DNA from: Gammaproteobacteria bacterium
GTDB lineage: Bacteria > Pseudomonadota > Gammaproteobacteria > Pseudomonadales > Ketobacteraceae
DNA length: 48,499 bases
Assembly (NCBI GenBank): GCA_013178375.1
Contig: JABLXQ010000044.1
Span: 1-48,499 of the forward strand
Reading direction: 5' to 3'
The translations under genes were made by a program, and so were the position numbers. This document shows positions 25,820 through 33,865 of the stretch, one piece after another. Each line of letters begins with the position of its first letter. The stretch's first letter is position 1. The notes under the pieces are model-generated. The model did not search any database. It was not told the DNA's origin and saw only the letters and a program-made list of their open reading frames with translations.

Positions 25820-27565
25820 TCAGATGAAAGCCGCCTGGGTGGTGATCCAGGGATTGGTGGTGTATTTGCGGTAGTGACGGATCAGCTTGTTGTTTACGGT
25901 ACCGCTGTTGATGTTCTTGTCCACCACATAGGCGCGCCAGTCACACTGCCGGTTGTTGAATTCAATCGTCGACCAGCCATTCTGCGTGGTATTGAAATAG
26001 CGGATATGGGGATTGGTCAGCCGCACGGCGGTGTTGGTCAGCGCCTGCGCCAGCAGTTGTTGTTGTCCCACCGGCGTTTTCGCGCCGATCATGTCGAACA
26101 GTCCCGCCGATGTTACCGCCGGTGTCATGAACTCCACACCCAGATAATTGTGGAAATCGAAAATGGAATTCCGGCTGTAATCCTTCTTCACGTGTGACGC
26201 GATGTAGGTATGCAGGTCACCCGTCACCACCACGAAGTTCTCCACCTTGTTGGATGCCACTTCATTGTTGATCAGGTTGCGTTCGTAATCGAAGCCGTCC
26301 CACGCATCCACGTTGATGGGGATACGGCCGTTTTTCATTACGATGCCAAGCCGGCCCATGTAGGTCTGGTTGCCCAGCAGTTTCCATCGCGCGCTGGAGC
26401 CGATCAGCCCATTGATCAACCAGTCGCGCTGATCGCCGCCCAGCAAAGTCTGCTGATCGCTGGCCCAGTTCTGACAGCCAATCGGAATATAGCGACCGAA
26501 GAAATCTGCTTCACCGCAGGGATGCGGTGTGCGGTAGGTGCGGCCGTCCAGCATGAACAGGTCCACCAGATTGCCGAACTGCACGCGGCGATAATATTTC
26601 AGGTAATGATGCGGATGGGTGCTGTCGGGATTCACGTGCACGCGGGCGGGAATGTATTCCAGCCAAGCCTGTTGTGAATCCAGCATCAGCTGATTCAGCA
26701 GATAGGGATTGTTGCCGTAGGCGGCGTCCACTGTGTAGGGATGATCCGGTGCGCCCAGCGTGTCGCGCTCGTAATCCCAGTACACATCGTTCGCGGTTTC
26801 GTGGTCGTCACGGGTGATGATGAAGGTGTGCTGCTCCATCGCTTTTTGCAGGAAGGGATCGCTGCGATAGGTTTTGTACAGATGGCGGTAATCGGCCAGA
26901 TCCAGCGCCACGATGCCGTCGCTGGGCAGGATGATGCGGCGGTCGTCGAAGGGCAGGCTCTGGAAGCGCGGGTCGCCGGCGGTTTCGTAGATGAAATCAC
27001 CCAGGTGCAGGACGAAATCCAGTGAATCGTCGTTGGCCACATGGTTCAGTGTGCCATAGTAGCCGTTGGTGTAATCCTGGCAGGTGAGCAGGCCCAGTTT
27101 CAGCTTGTCGATCTCGGCGCCGTAGGGGGGCGCAGTGCGGCAGCGGGCGGTGCGGCTCACGGTGTTGTCGTAAACAAAGCGGTAGTAATAGCGGATGGAC
27201 GGTTCCAGGTAGCCGTCGGTATCGATCGACACGGTGAAGTCGCGGTCGGCTTTGATGTGCTGGCTTTCCACCACGCTTTCAAAGGCCAGTTGCTGGAAGT
27301 CGGGATCATGGGCCACCTGCACGAACAGGGCCTGGCCGCTGCGGTGCGCGCTGGGGTCTATGCGGGTCCAGAGCACGACGCCGGTGGGGCTGGGATCGCC
27401 GGATGCCACCGACAGGCTGAACACGCGGGCGGAATCGGTGTTGAGTGGCGCATCAGACCGGATCAGTCCCGCTCTGGCGGAGCCGGAGGTAAAGGTGACG
27501 ACATAGGGTGTGGCGATTCCTGCTGCAACGAACGAGAGGAACTTGCGGCGGTCAATCGTGCTCAT
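25820..27565 (-). CDS. phoD: PhoD-family alkaline phosphatase/phosphodiesterase, Tat-exported
   Basis: The 581-residue enzyme begins with a Tat signal (STIDRRKFLSFVAAGIATPYVV). The PhoD-like N-terminal domain has RVFSLSVASGDPSPTGVVLWTRID, followed by the metallophosphatase domain with LGLLTCQDY, VLHLGDFIYE, FIITRDDHETANDVYWD and VVTGDLHTYIASHV, supplying Asp, His and Asn ligands for the Ca2+/Fe3+ site of this family. It hydrolyses phosphomonoesters or diesters in the periplasm or outside. ATG 27565 has GGAG five bases before it and starts the Tat signal correctly; an in-frame start 7 codons earlier lacks this. No Pho box was identified upstream. Confidence 0.92.
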   Translation of the reverse strand: MSTIDRRKFLSFVAAGIATPYVVTFTSGSARAGLIRSDAPLNTDSARVFSLSVASGDPSPTGVVLWTRIDPSAHRSGQALFVQVAHDPDFQQLAFESVVESQHIKADRDFTVSIDTDGYLEPSIRYYYRFVYDNTVSRTARCRTAPPYGAEIDKLKLGLLTCQDYTNGYYGTLNHVANDDSLDFVLHLGDFIYETAGDPRFQSLPFDDRRIILPSDGIVALDLADYRHLYKTYRSDPFLQKAMEQHTFIITRDDHETANDVYWDYERDTLGAPDHPYTVDAAYGNNPYLLNQLMLDSQQAWLEYIPARVHVNPDSTHPHHYLKYYRRVQFGNLVDLFMLDGRTYRTPHPCGEADFFGRYIPIGCQNWASDQQTLLGGDQRDWLINGLIGSSARWKLLGNQTYMGRLGIVMKNGRIPINVDAWDGFDYERNLINNEVASNKVENFVVVTGDLHTYIASHVKKDYSRNSIFDFHNYLGVEFMTPAVTSAGLFDMIGAKTPVGQQQLLAQALTNTAVRLTNPHIRYFNTTQNGWSTIEFNNRQCDWRAYVVDKNINSGTVNNKLIRHYRKYTTNPWITTQAAFI

Positions 27566-27886
27566 GGGGGCTCCAGTGACATCCATGGTTCAAGCCAAAA
27601 TCCGATCCAGATCTAAATCCCGGTAAAGGAAGGGTAGGGCTGGCAGCCCCTGGTTCGGAAGTGCGTTTTTTAGCTTTTTATTGTGTAGTTAGTATTTCAG
27701 TCGCGAAATAAATGAACAATTTCGAGCGCAACTGCGTTCTTAATGTAATCTTGTTGGTACTGGAGTGCAATAATGCTGACAGGCCGATCAGTCACGGTTT
27801 CAGCCTGTCGTTCGGTCAGTTTACAAGCCAAACCGAATCGGGTACAAAGCCCCCCACGTTTTACCTGTCGTCCAGAGGTTGTCCCC
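27566..27886. other. Divergent phoD-ttcA intergenic region
   Basis: About 320 bp without a supported gene. It contains an inverted repeat GACAGGC (27778-27784) with GCCTGTC (27803-27809) in the likely 5' leader of ttcA, and AT-rich stretches around 27665-27715 that could carry promoters for either gene. No convincing -35/-10 pair or Pho box is seen. Confidence 0.4.
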
Positions 27887-28882
27887 ATGTCCGAGATCAG
27901 TGCGTCCGGAACCTTTAAACCCGAGATTTTCCAGCCGGTTAGCCCTCTGGACGCGGGTGTTGCTGCTGTTTCCGGCCGGTTGCTGCAGGCCGATGACGAG
28001 GGCGATGAATCCGCTTCCGACGACACCAGCCCTGTCGCTGTCGCCAAAAAGGCCAAGACCAACTTCAACAAGCTGCAGAAACGCCTGCGGCGGGAAGTGG
28101 GTCAGGCCATTGCCGACTTCAACATGATCGAGGAAGGCGACAAGATCATGGCGTGCCTGTCCGGCGGCAAGGATTCCTACACCATGCTGGATATCCTGCG
28201 TAGCCTGCAGCGTGACGCGCCGGTGAACTTCGAACTGTTCGCCGTGAATCTGGACCAGAAGCAGCCGGGCTTTCCCGAGCACGTGATTCCGGAGTATCTG
28301 AAAAAAGAAGGCGTGCCCTTCCATATCATCGAGGAAGACACCTACAGCGTGGTGAAGAGCATCATCCCGGAGGGCAAGACTACCTGCTCGCTGTGTTCCC
28401 GCCTGCGTCGTGGCAACCTTTATACCTATGCGGAAGAAATCGGTGCCAACAAGATTGCGCTGGGGCATCACCGTGATGACATCATGGAAACCCTGTTCCT
28501 CAATATGTTCTATGCCGGCAAGCTGAAATCCATGCCGCCGAAACTGCTGAGCGATAACGGCAAGCATGTGGTGATCCGTCCGCTGGCCTATTGTCGTGAG
28601 AAGGACATCATCCGGTTTTCACAGTACAAACAGTTTCCGATCATTCCGTGCAATCTGTGTGGCTCGCAGGAGAACCTGCAGCGCAATGCGATCAAGGCCA
28701 TGCTGCAGGAATGGGACAGGAAATTCCCCGGGCGGCTGGAGACGATTTTTTCCGCCGTGCAGAATGTGGTGCCGTCGCATCTGGCGGATACCCAACTGTT
28801 CGATTTCAAAAGCCTGACCCAGATGACGGAGCAGGAGCGGGCGCAGGCGGGGATGAAGCTGGATCTGGTGAATTTGTTTTAG
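27887..28882 (+). CDS. ttcA: tRNA 2-thiocytidine biosynthesis protein
   Basis: Iron-sulfur enzyme that thiolates cytidine 32 of certain tRNAs. The 331-residue protein has the ATP-pyrophosphatase PP-loop SGGKDS (92-97), paired cysteines C167-x2-C170 ([12 protein letters not shown]) and a further CNLC pair (255/258), which bind the Fe-S cluster, plus [19 protein letters not shown]. Compared with E. coli TtcA it has a longer, acidic N-terminal tail of about 50 residues. ATG at 27773 would add 38 unconvincing residues; ATG 27887 with AGAGG nine bases upstream is preferred. The 184-bp inverted-repeat element begins 27 bp after the stop. Confidence 0.94.
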   Translation: MSEISASGTFKPEIFQPVSPLDAGVAAVSGRLLQADDEGDESASDDTSPVAVAKKAKTNFNKLQKRLRREVGQAIADFNMIEEGDKIMACLSGGKDSYTMLDILRSLQRDAPVNFELFAVNLDQKQPGFPEHVIPEYLKKEGVPFHIIEEDTYSVVKSIIPEGKTTCSLCSRLRRGNLYTYAEEIGANKIALGHHRDDIMETLFLNMFYAGKLKSMPPKLLSDNGKHVVIRPLAYCREKDIIRFSQYKQFPIIPCNLCGSQENLQRNAIKAMLQEWDRKFPGRLETIFSAVQNVVPSHLADTQLFDFKSLTQMTEQERAQAGMKLDLVNLF

Positions 28883-28909
28883 GCCTATTAGTGGCAGAGA
28901 TCGCTGATA

Positions 28910-29093
28910 GCAGAGGAAGGGGACGGTTTAGCGAGAACGTCAGCGGCCATGGGTGAGCGGGATATAGAAATGCATGCATTTCCCTCGCGAACGCCGCGAA
29001 CGTATTCGTGAGTGGCTGGACCCGAAGGGGCCGCTGTCGAGCCTACATGGATGTACTTGCGGCGTGTCTCGCTAAACCGTCCCCTTCCTCTGC
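28910..29093. mobile_element. 184-bp element with 27-bp perfect terminal inverted repeats (MITE-like)
   Basis: The arms at 28910-28936 and 29067-29093 are exact reverse complements over 27 bases, starting GCAGAGGAAGGGGACGGTTT. Inside are a nested pair CAGCGGCC (28941-28948) with GGCCGCTG (29029-29036), a perfect 16-base palindrome GAAATGCATGCATTTC (28967-28982) and TACATGGATGTA. It has no coding capacity and no obvious target duplication. Size, intergenic position and perfect ends fit a miniature inverted-repeat element; as RNA it would form a long hairpin downstream of ttcA, possibly ending its transcript. Copy number elsewhere in the genome cannot be seen from here. Confidence 0.7.
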
Positions 29094-29133
29094 GTCCGCT
29101 CCTGATAAGCCAATTTTTTGAAGGACCATCCTC

Positions 29134-30357
29134 TTGCTCAATCTAATTTGGGCCGCATTCTTTTTAATCGCCGCTGTAGCGGGACTGCTGCGCTTTCTTG
29201 GCGGCGACACCGCCATTTTCCAGCAACTAGTCCAAGCCACTTTTGATTCCGCCAAACTGTCGGTGGAAATTGCACTGGGTCTGATTGGCATACTGGCATT
29301 GTGGTCGGGTTTGTTTCGCATTGCGGAACTGTCAGGACTCATTCAGAAAATTGGGCAGTGGCTGAGCCCGGTGTTCGAACGCCTGATGCCGGAAGTACCG
29401 AAAGGACACCCTGCCCAGGGCGCAGTCACCATGAACCTTGCCGCCAACATGCTGGGGCTGGACAACGCCGCCACGCCGCTGGGCCTGAAGGCGATGCAGG
29501 AACTGCAAAGCCTGAACCCTTCCCGCGATACTGCCAGCAATGCGCAGATCCTGTTTCTGGTGTTGAACACCTCGTCCGTTACGTTGCTGCCCATCACGAT
29601 TTTCATGTACCGCGCCCAGCTGGGTGCCGCAGATCCCACCGTCGTATTTCTTCCCATTCTGCTGGCGACGATTGCGTCCACCATGGTGGGCCTGATCGCG
29701 GTTATGCTGATCCAGAAAATTCGTCTTGATGCTGTGCTGCTGGCGTTTTTTGGTGGATTTTTTCTGCTGGTGGGCAGCTTTATTTACTGGCTCACCGTAC
29801 TTCCGGCAGACCAGCTTTCACAGCACTCGCAGGTGCTGGCTAACGGTCTGCTGCTGGCGGTAATTGCCGGATTTATTGGCATCGGTTTGTACCGCAAGGT
29901 GGCGGTGTACGAGGAATTTGTTGTCGGCGCGAAAGAAGGTTTTGAAACGGCGGTGCGGCTGATTCCGTATCTGGTGGCCATGCTTGTGGCGATCGCGGTG
30001 TTCCGGGCGTCCGGCGCGCTGGATTTCGTCGGGCGGGGCATCAGCCGGTTGTGTGAAGCAGTGGGCCTGGATACCGCTTTCGTGGATGCACTGCCCGTGG
30101 CGTTGATGAAACCGTTCAGTGGCAGTGGTGCCCGCGCCATGATGCTGGATGTGATGAATACCCATGGCGTGGATTCCTTCGTGGCGAAATTGGCGGCAGT
30201 GATGCAGGGCTCCACCGAGACGACCTTCTATGTGCTGACCGTGTATTTCGGCGTGGTGGGCATTACGCGTATTCGCTATGCACTCTGGTGCGGGTTGCTG
30301 TGCGATGTCGTGGGGCTGTCCACGGCGGTGCTGGTAAGCTACTGGTTTTTCGGCTGA
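29134..30357 (+). CDS. Fused spore-maturation-like membrane protein (SpmA/SpmB, nucleoside-recognition/Gate domains)
   Basis: The 407-residue polytopic protein joins SpmA- and SpmB-like halves, each with a nucleoside-recognition (Gate) domain. In the first half AVTMNLAANMLGLDNAATPLGLKAMQEL is the conserved Gate motif; in the second, ALPVALMKPFSGSGARAMMLDVM and QGSTETTFYVLTVYFGVVGI. About ten hydrophobic helices are visible. Such fusions are common in non-sporulating Gram-negatives; the transported substrate is unknown and the sporulation name is only historical. The start is TTG at 29134 with AAGGA eight bases upstream. It begins 40 bp after the inverted-repeat element. Confidence 0.9.
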   Translation: MLNLIWAAFFLIAAVAGLLRFLGGDTAIFQQLVQATFDSAKLSVEIALGLIGILALWSGLFRIAELSGLIQKIGQWLSPVFERLMPEVPKGHPAQGAVTMNLAANMLGLDNAATPLGLKAMQELQSLNPSRDTASNAQILFLVLNTSSVTLLPITIFMYRAQLGAADPTVVFLPILLATIASTMVGLIAVMLIQKIRLDAVLLAFFGGFFLLVGSFIYWLTVLPADQLSQHSQVLANGLLLAVIAGFIGIGLYRKVAVYEEFVVGAKEGFETAVRLIPYLVAMLVAIAVFRASGALDFVGRGISRLCEAVGLDTAFVDALPVALMKPFSGSGARAMMLDVMNTHGVDSFVAKLAAVMQGSTETTFYVLTVYFGVVGITRIRYALWCGLLCDVVGLSTAVLVSYWFFG

Positions 30358-30456
30358 AGTCCGCCGTTCAGCGGGCGTACAGGAAGAGTTGTTAGCATGA
30401 CTGAATGGTTGGCCGGACCGCCCGATACCCAGGCCGGTGCTCTTCAGGAGGTTTTT

Positions 30457-30852
30457 ATGCGTTTCCTTTCCCCGTTTGTCGTTCTCGCTGTTGCCGGCAG
30501 TGCGATTCTGGCCGCGCATCAGGCCGTTGCCGGCTCCATGCGCTGCGGTAAACACATTATCAACGAAGGCACCAGCCAGTACGAAGTGCATACCAAGTGC
30601 GGTGATCCGGTTTATCAGCAACTCATCGAGGAACCGGTGACCGTAATTTCCACTTCCCAGGCCAGTATCAACAGCCGTTTGGGTGCAGACGGGCAGAACC
30701 TGCAGCAGGACATCCTTCTGCAGGAAGAACAGCCGATGTACCGCACCATCGAGCGCTGGACCTACAATTTCGGCTCCGGCCGTCTGTTGCGGGAAGTGGA
30801 TTTTTTCAACGGCGATGTGATCCGGATCGAGACTGGTAGCCGGGCGCCTTGA
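30457..30852 (+). CDS. DUF2845-type exported protein
   Basis: A 131-residue protein with a signal peptide (to about residue 24, ending AVAG) and a short mature domain containing MRCGKHIINEGTSQYEVHTKCGDP and RWTYNFGSGRLLREVDFFNGDVIRIETG. This pattern, with two conserved cysteines and a WxYxFG core, matches the DUF2845 family of small periplasmic proteins of unknown function. ATG 30457 has a perfect AGGAGG six bases upstream, so the in-frame ATG at 30397 is rejected. Role unknown. Confidence 0.85.
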   Translation: MRFLSPFVVLAVAGSAILAAHQAVAGSMRCGKHIINEGTSQYEVHTKCGDPVYQQLIEEPVTVISTSQASINSRLGADGQNLQQDILLQEEQPMYRTIERWTYNFGSGRLLREVDFFNGDVIRIETGSRAP

Positions 30853-30910
30853 CTTAAACCGCTACGCTTCCGCCAGACATGAATCCGTCGCGTGGGGGGA
30901 TACAACGATT

Positions 30911-31801
30911 TCACTGCTCACCAGGCTGCTCCCCGAACAACGCGCCTGTCAATTTATCCGGATTGCGGATCGAGTATAAACGCCACAATTTTTGCTCCCG
31001 GAATGCAAAAATCAGCGCTGCTACAGGCCGACCATTTTCGAACGCCAACAATCCAGGCTCGCCATTGATCAGGCGCGGAACCACCGTGAGATTGGCGCGT
31101 GGCTGAATGATGCGTCGCAGAAATCGTGCGACGCGCTCGCTGCCCGCAATGGGCCGCAGCAACGACCTGACTTTTCCGCCACCGTCGGAGTAGGCGATCA
31201 GGTCTTCATGCAGGCAGTTGAGCAAGCCTGAAAAATCTCCGCTGATACAGGTCTGCATAAATTGCATCAACAAGCGGTCCGCATTGGTGTCGGGCCTGGT
31301 CATTGCGATGTCGCCGCCGATTTTTTGTTGCGCGCGCTTGAACAGCTGGCGGCAATGCGCTTCGGTTTTCCCGAGTGTCGCGGCGATATCATTGAACGGC
31401 CAGTCGAAGGCCTGCCGCAGCAGCAGTACCGCCCGTTCCAGCGGATTCAGTTTTTCCAGCAGGTGCAGGAACGCGAACGTCAGATTGTCAGCAAGTTCAG
31501 TCACGGCCTGAGGCCCGTCAATGGTGCCGTGAAAGGATTCCAGCAGCGGTTCTGGAAGCCAGACACCCACATAATGTTCGCGGCGACGACGGGCACTGCG
31601 CTGCCAGTCGATACACTCGCGCGTTACCACGGTGAGCAGCCAGCCAGCGGGATTGGCGATGGTGTCGCTGTCCTGCTGCAACCAGCGCAGGCAAACCTCC
31701 TGCAGCACATCTTCGGCATCGGCGACTGAGCCCAGCATGCGATAGGCAAGTCCGAACAACCGTCCGCGCTCCCGCTCGAAGATCGCCGTGTTATTTTCCA
31801 T
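30911..31801 (-). CDS. ECF41-family sigma factor with fused SnoaL-like C-terminal domain
   Basis: Alternative sigma factor of 296 residues. Residues 1-160 are sigma regions 2 (GLAYRMLGSVADAEDVLQEV) and 4 (DIAATLGKTEAHCRQLFKRA). The C-terminal 120 residues are the SnoaL-like domain that regulates this group instead of a classical anti-sigma factor. All three hallmark motifs of ECF41 are present: WLPEP (81-85), DGGGK (206-210) and NPDKL (280-284). It is the second gene of an operon, 3 bp after the FAD oxidoreductase, and a matching ECF41 promoter precedes that operon, indicating autoregulation. The oxidoreductase is presumably a main target; the activating signal is unknown. Confidence 0.93.
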   Translation of the reverse strand: MENNTAIFERERGRLFGLAYRMLGSVADAEDVLQEVCLRWLQQDSDTIANPAGWLLTVVTRECIDWQRSARRRREHYVGVWLPEPLLESFHGTIDGPQAVTELADNLTFAFLHLLEKLNPLERAVLLLRQAFDWPFNDIAATLGKTEAHCRQLFKRAQQKIGGDIAMTRPDTNADRLLMQFMQTCISGDFSGLLNCLHEDLIAYSDGGGKVRSLLRPIAGSERVARFLRRIIQPRANLTVVPRLINGEPGLLAFENGRPVAALIFAFREQKLWRLYSIRNPDKLTGALFGEQPGEQ

Positions 31802-31804
31802 GCG

Positions 31805-32995
31805 TTAGCCTTCTGCAGAATCAATGACAGAGCGCTGAATATCCTGATGAATGGCCGGCACTGAGGGCCAGCGATACAACCGCAGGCCCGTCGCCAATTC
31901 CCAGCGCGGAATGTTAAAGGTCATACGACACACGCGCTCCTTGATCCACGCACCTGCTGCGCCGGTGAAAACCCGTTTTTTGGCTTTGTCGTCCCCCTGC
32001 GTGGTTTGCACCACGCCTGCCTTCCTGCCCAGGCTGACACACCGTATCAAAAAACCAAACGAAAATGGCGTTGGATCATTTCCTTTTATCATCGCAGCCA
32101 CGTTTTCCCCCGCCTGTGCGCCCATTGGCAGGGCGACAGCGCAACCCATGCGTAATGGACTGGGGCCTTGCCACGGAAATGCAGCGCTGTCCCCGGCAAT
32201 CCAGATCCGGTCATCGCCGATCAGTTGCAGTGTGTCACTGACCTTGGCCCGTCCATGTTCATCCAGCTGATCGGTTATGCGGTTCACAATCGGTGATGCC
32301 TTGAATCCGGGCGCACAGAGGCATAGATCAAAGGGTAATGCGCCTTGCGAGGTGCGGCAGACCCCTTGCTGGACTTCAAGCGCTCTGTGATCTTCAAGCA
32401 GTGTAATGCGTGCCTGTTGCAGATGGTTGCGAAAATACTGCTCTGCCTTGGGCGCAAAATTTTTGAAAGGATTGTGTGAAGAAAGCAGCGTGATGTGCAG
32501 GCTGGGATGCCGATTCGCCAATTCCGTTGCGGTTTCCAGCTGGGTCAGCCCGCCACCCACCAGCAACAGGCGTCCTCCGGTTTGTGCCAATTGCTGAATC
32601 GATGGTGCCAGTGTCTGGCATTGGTTTTGTGAATTCAGGCTGTGGGAATGTTCGGGCGCGCCAGGAATGCTGCTGCTGTCGATGCGACTGCCTGTTGTCA
32701 CGACCAGGAAGTCGTAGTCAATGGGCCCGGCGGTTGTGAGCAGACGGCGTTTTTCCGGCTCAATTGCAGTGACGGCCCTGTGCGCAAAGCTGACGCCCGC
32801 TGGCCGCAACCAGTGCGCCAGTGGGCCGCGCGGGACAGATGTACCGGCCAACACCTGGTGATAGCGGATGCGCTGTTCAAAATACGGGGACTGATCCAGC
32901 AGCACGACGTCAGCGACCTGTTGCCTGGCCAACCGGCTGGCTGCCATCAAGCCCGCGTAACCGCCGCCCAGAATAACGACTTTTGGTTTGCTCAT
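31805..32995 (-). CDS. FAD-dependent NAD(P)H oxidoreductase (NADH:quinone oxidoreductase type 2-like)
   Basis: The 396-residue flavoprotein has an N-terminal FAD loop VVILGGGYAGLMAASRLA, TTGSRIDS, a second dinucleotide loop LLLVGGGLTQLETATELAN, and IWIAGDSAAFPWQGP for the flavin ribityl contact, as in NDH-2-like and AIF-like enzymes. ECF41 sigma factors are usually linked to a carboxymuconolactone decarboxylase, oxidoreductase or epimerase; this is the oxidoreductase version. It is the first gene of a two-gene operon. GAGGAG eight bases before ATG 32995 is a strong ribosome site. The electron acceptor is not determinable from sequence. Confidence 0.88.
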   Translation of the reverse strand: MSKPKVVILGGGYAGLMAASRLARQQVADVVLLDQSPYFEQRIRYHQVLAGTSVPRGPLAHWLRPAGVSFAHRAVTAIEPEKRRLLTTAGPIDYDFLVVTTGSRIDSSSIPGAPEHSHSLNSQNQCQTLAPSIQQLAQTGGRLLLVGGGLTQLETATELANRHPSLHITLLSSHNPFKNFAPKAEQYFRNHLQQARITLLEDHRALEVQQGVCRTSQGALPFDLCLCAPGFKASPIVNRITDQLDEHGRAKVSDTLQLIGDDRIWIAGDSAAFPWQGPSPLRMGCAVALPMGAQAGENVAAMIKGNDPTPFSFGFLIRCVSLGRKAGVVQTTQGDDKAKKRVFTGAAGAWIKERVCRMTFNIPRWELATGLRLYRWPSVPAIHQDIQRSVIDSAEG

Positions 32996-33035
32996 GCTCA
33001 GGACTCCTCGATCTCAGATGGGTATCACCCGTAAA

Positions 33036-33062
33036 GACGAGGCAGCCGCGCAAAACGTGACA
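33036..33062 (-). promoter_or_regulatory. ECF41-type promoter upstream of the oxidoreductase-sigma operon
   Basis: Read on the minus strand: TGTCACG (33062-33056), 16-base spacer, CGTC (33039-33036), about 40 bp before the oxidoreductase start. The published ECF41 consensus is TGTCACA with CGTC; only the last -35 base differs. This supports positive autoregulation by the sigma factor encoded second in the operon. Confidence 0.8.
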
Positions 33063-33115
33063 AACTTGATCGAACAAGGAGGCAAAGATAGTCAGCGTGT
33101 CATGAACACCGGTCC

Positions 33116-33754
33116 CTAAAGCTGACCCATTTTGCTTTCAGCGCGTTCCATCAACTGCCGCTCCTGCGACACATAGTGCCCCACCATATCCGATAACCCC
33201 TGCGCCAGTTCATCGAAACTGATCGGCGGATTGGGATCTGACAGATGCCGCACCACCGCAAAGATCCCCCCGTTGATGAATATGTACGTCATGGTGGGAA
33301 TGTTGCGGACCCGCATGTTCTCCGGATGGTGCATCAGGTGCTGCATCACCAGTTCCGCCAGGATTTTGGTGATCGGACCCATGTAATCCTTGATGTCCAC
33401 CCGCATGGCGTGACGCACGCACTTCAGATAGCGATCGTCATTCCGCCGCAGCAGAATCTCGAAACTTTTCAGCAGTGTCTGGATCATTTCAGTGATCTTC
33501 ATCCGAACAAGATCCGCCATCATCGGCTGGATCATCGCCACCACTTCCTCCACGAAGCGCTGGTTCATGGCGTCGTAAATCGCTTCCTTGTTGGTGAAAT
33601 ATTCGTACAGCGAACCCACGCTGATGCCCGCTTTGTCGGCTATATGGCGGGTGGTGGTGTCGTCGGTGCCTTTTTCCGCCACGCAGATAAAGCCGGCTTC
33701 GATGATGGCATCCACGGTGGCGCGGGAGCGTTTCTGGCGGGGTTTTCTGGGCAT
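33116..33754 (-). CDS. TetR-family regulator
   Basis: The 212-residue regulator has the TetR N-terminal helix-turn-helix (RATVDAIIEAGFICVAEKGTDDTTTRHIADKAGISVGSLYEYFTNKEAIYDA, residues about 12-63) and an all-helical C-terminal ligand-binding domain. It is divergent from the SDR-diiron-monooxygenase operon, and two palindromes lie in between, so it most likely represses that operon and itself until a lipid-like or ketone ligand binds; the ligand is inferred only. ATG 33754 is chosen; a further in-frame start 22 codons upstream would put the start inside the operator region. Confidence 0.9.
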   Translation of the reverse strand: MPRKPRQKRSRATVDAIIEAGFICVAEKGTDDTTTRHIADKAGISVGSLYEYFTNKEAIYDAMNQRFVEEVVAMIQPMMADLVRMKITEMIQTLLKSFEILLRRNDDRYLKCVRHAMRVDIKDYMGPITKILAELVMQHLMHHPENMRVRNIPTMTYIFINGGIFAVVRHLSDPNPPISFDELAQGLSDMVGHYVSQERQLMERAESKMGQL

Positions 33755-33771
33755 GTCTATTCCGAATTGAA

Positions 33772-33789
33772 TCCGAACAAATGTTCGGA
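33772..33789. promoter_or_regulatory. Palindromic operator 1 of the TetR-SDR intergenic region
   Basis: TCCGAACAAATGTTCGGA, perfect arms of 8 bases around AA. It lies 18 bp upstream of the TetR start, as expected for an autorepressing site. Confidence 0.7.
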
Positions 33790-33793
33790 ATAA

Positions 33794-33815
33794 TGTTACA
33801 TCATCTGATGTAACA
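33794..33815. promoter_or_regulatory. Palindromic operator 2 of the TetR-SDR intergenic region
   Basis: Perfect 10-base arms TGTTACATCA and TGATGTAACA around TC, 4 bp from operator 1 and 51 bp upstream of the SDR start. Its sequence differs from operator 1, so it may bind a second regulator rather than the same TetR protein. Confidence 0.7.
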
Positions 33816-33865
33816 ATCAATTGTGTCTTTTTTGGTCGGTTTATAAGCAGTCACCGGGAGTAAAC

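Noticed and set aside
27773-27886. Upstream ATG extending TtcA by 38 residues
   Set aside because: The added sequence is unlike TtcA proteins, and the ATG at 27887 gives the normal N-terminus.
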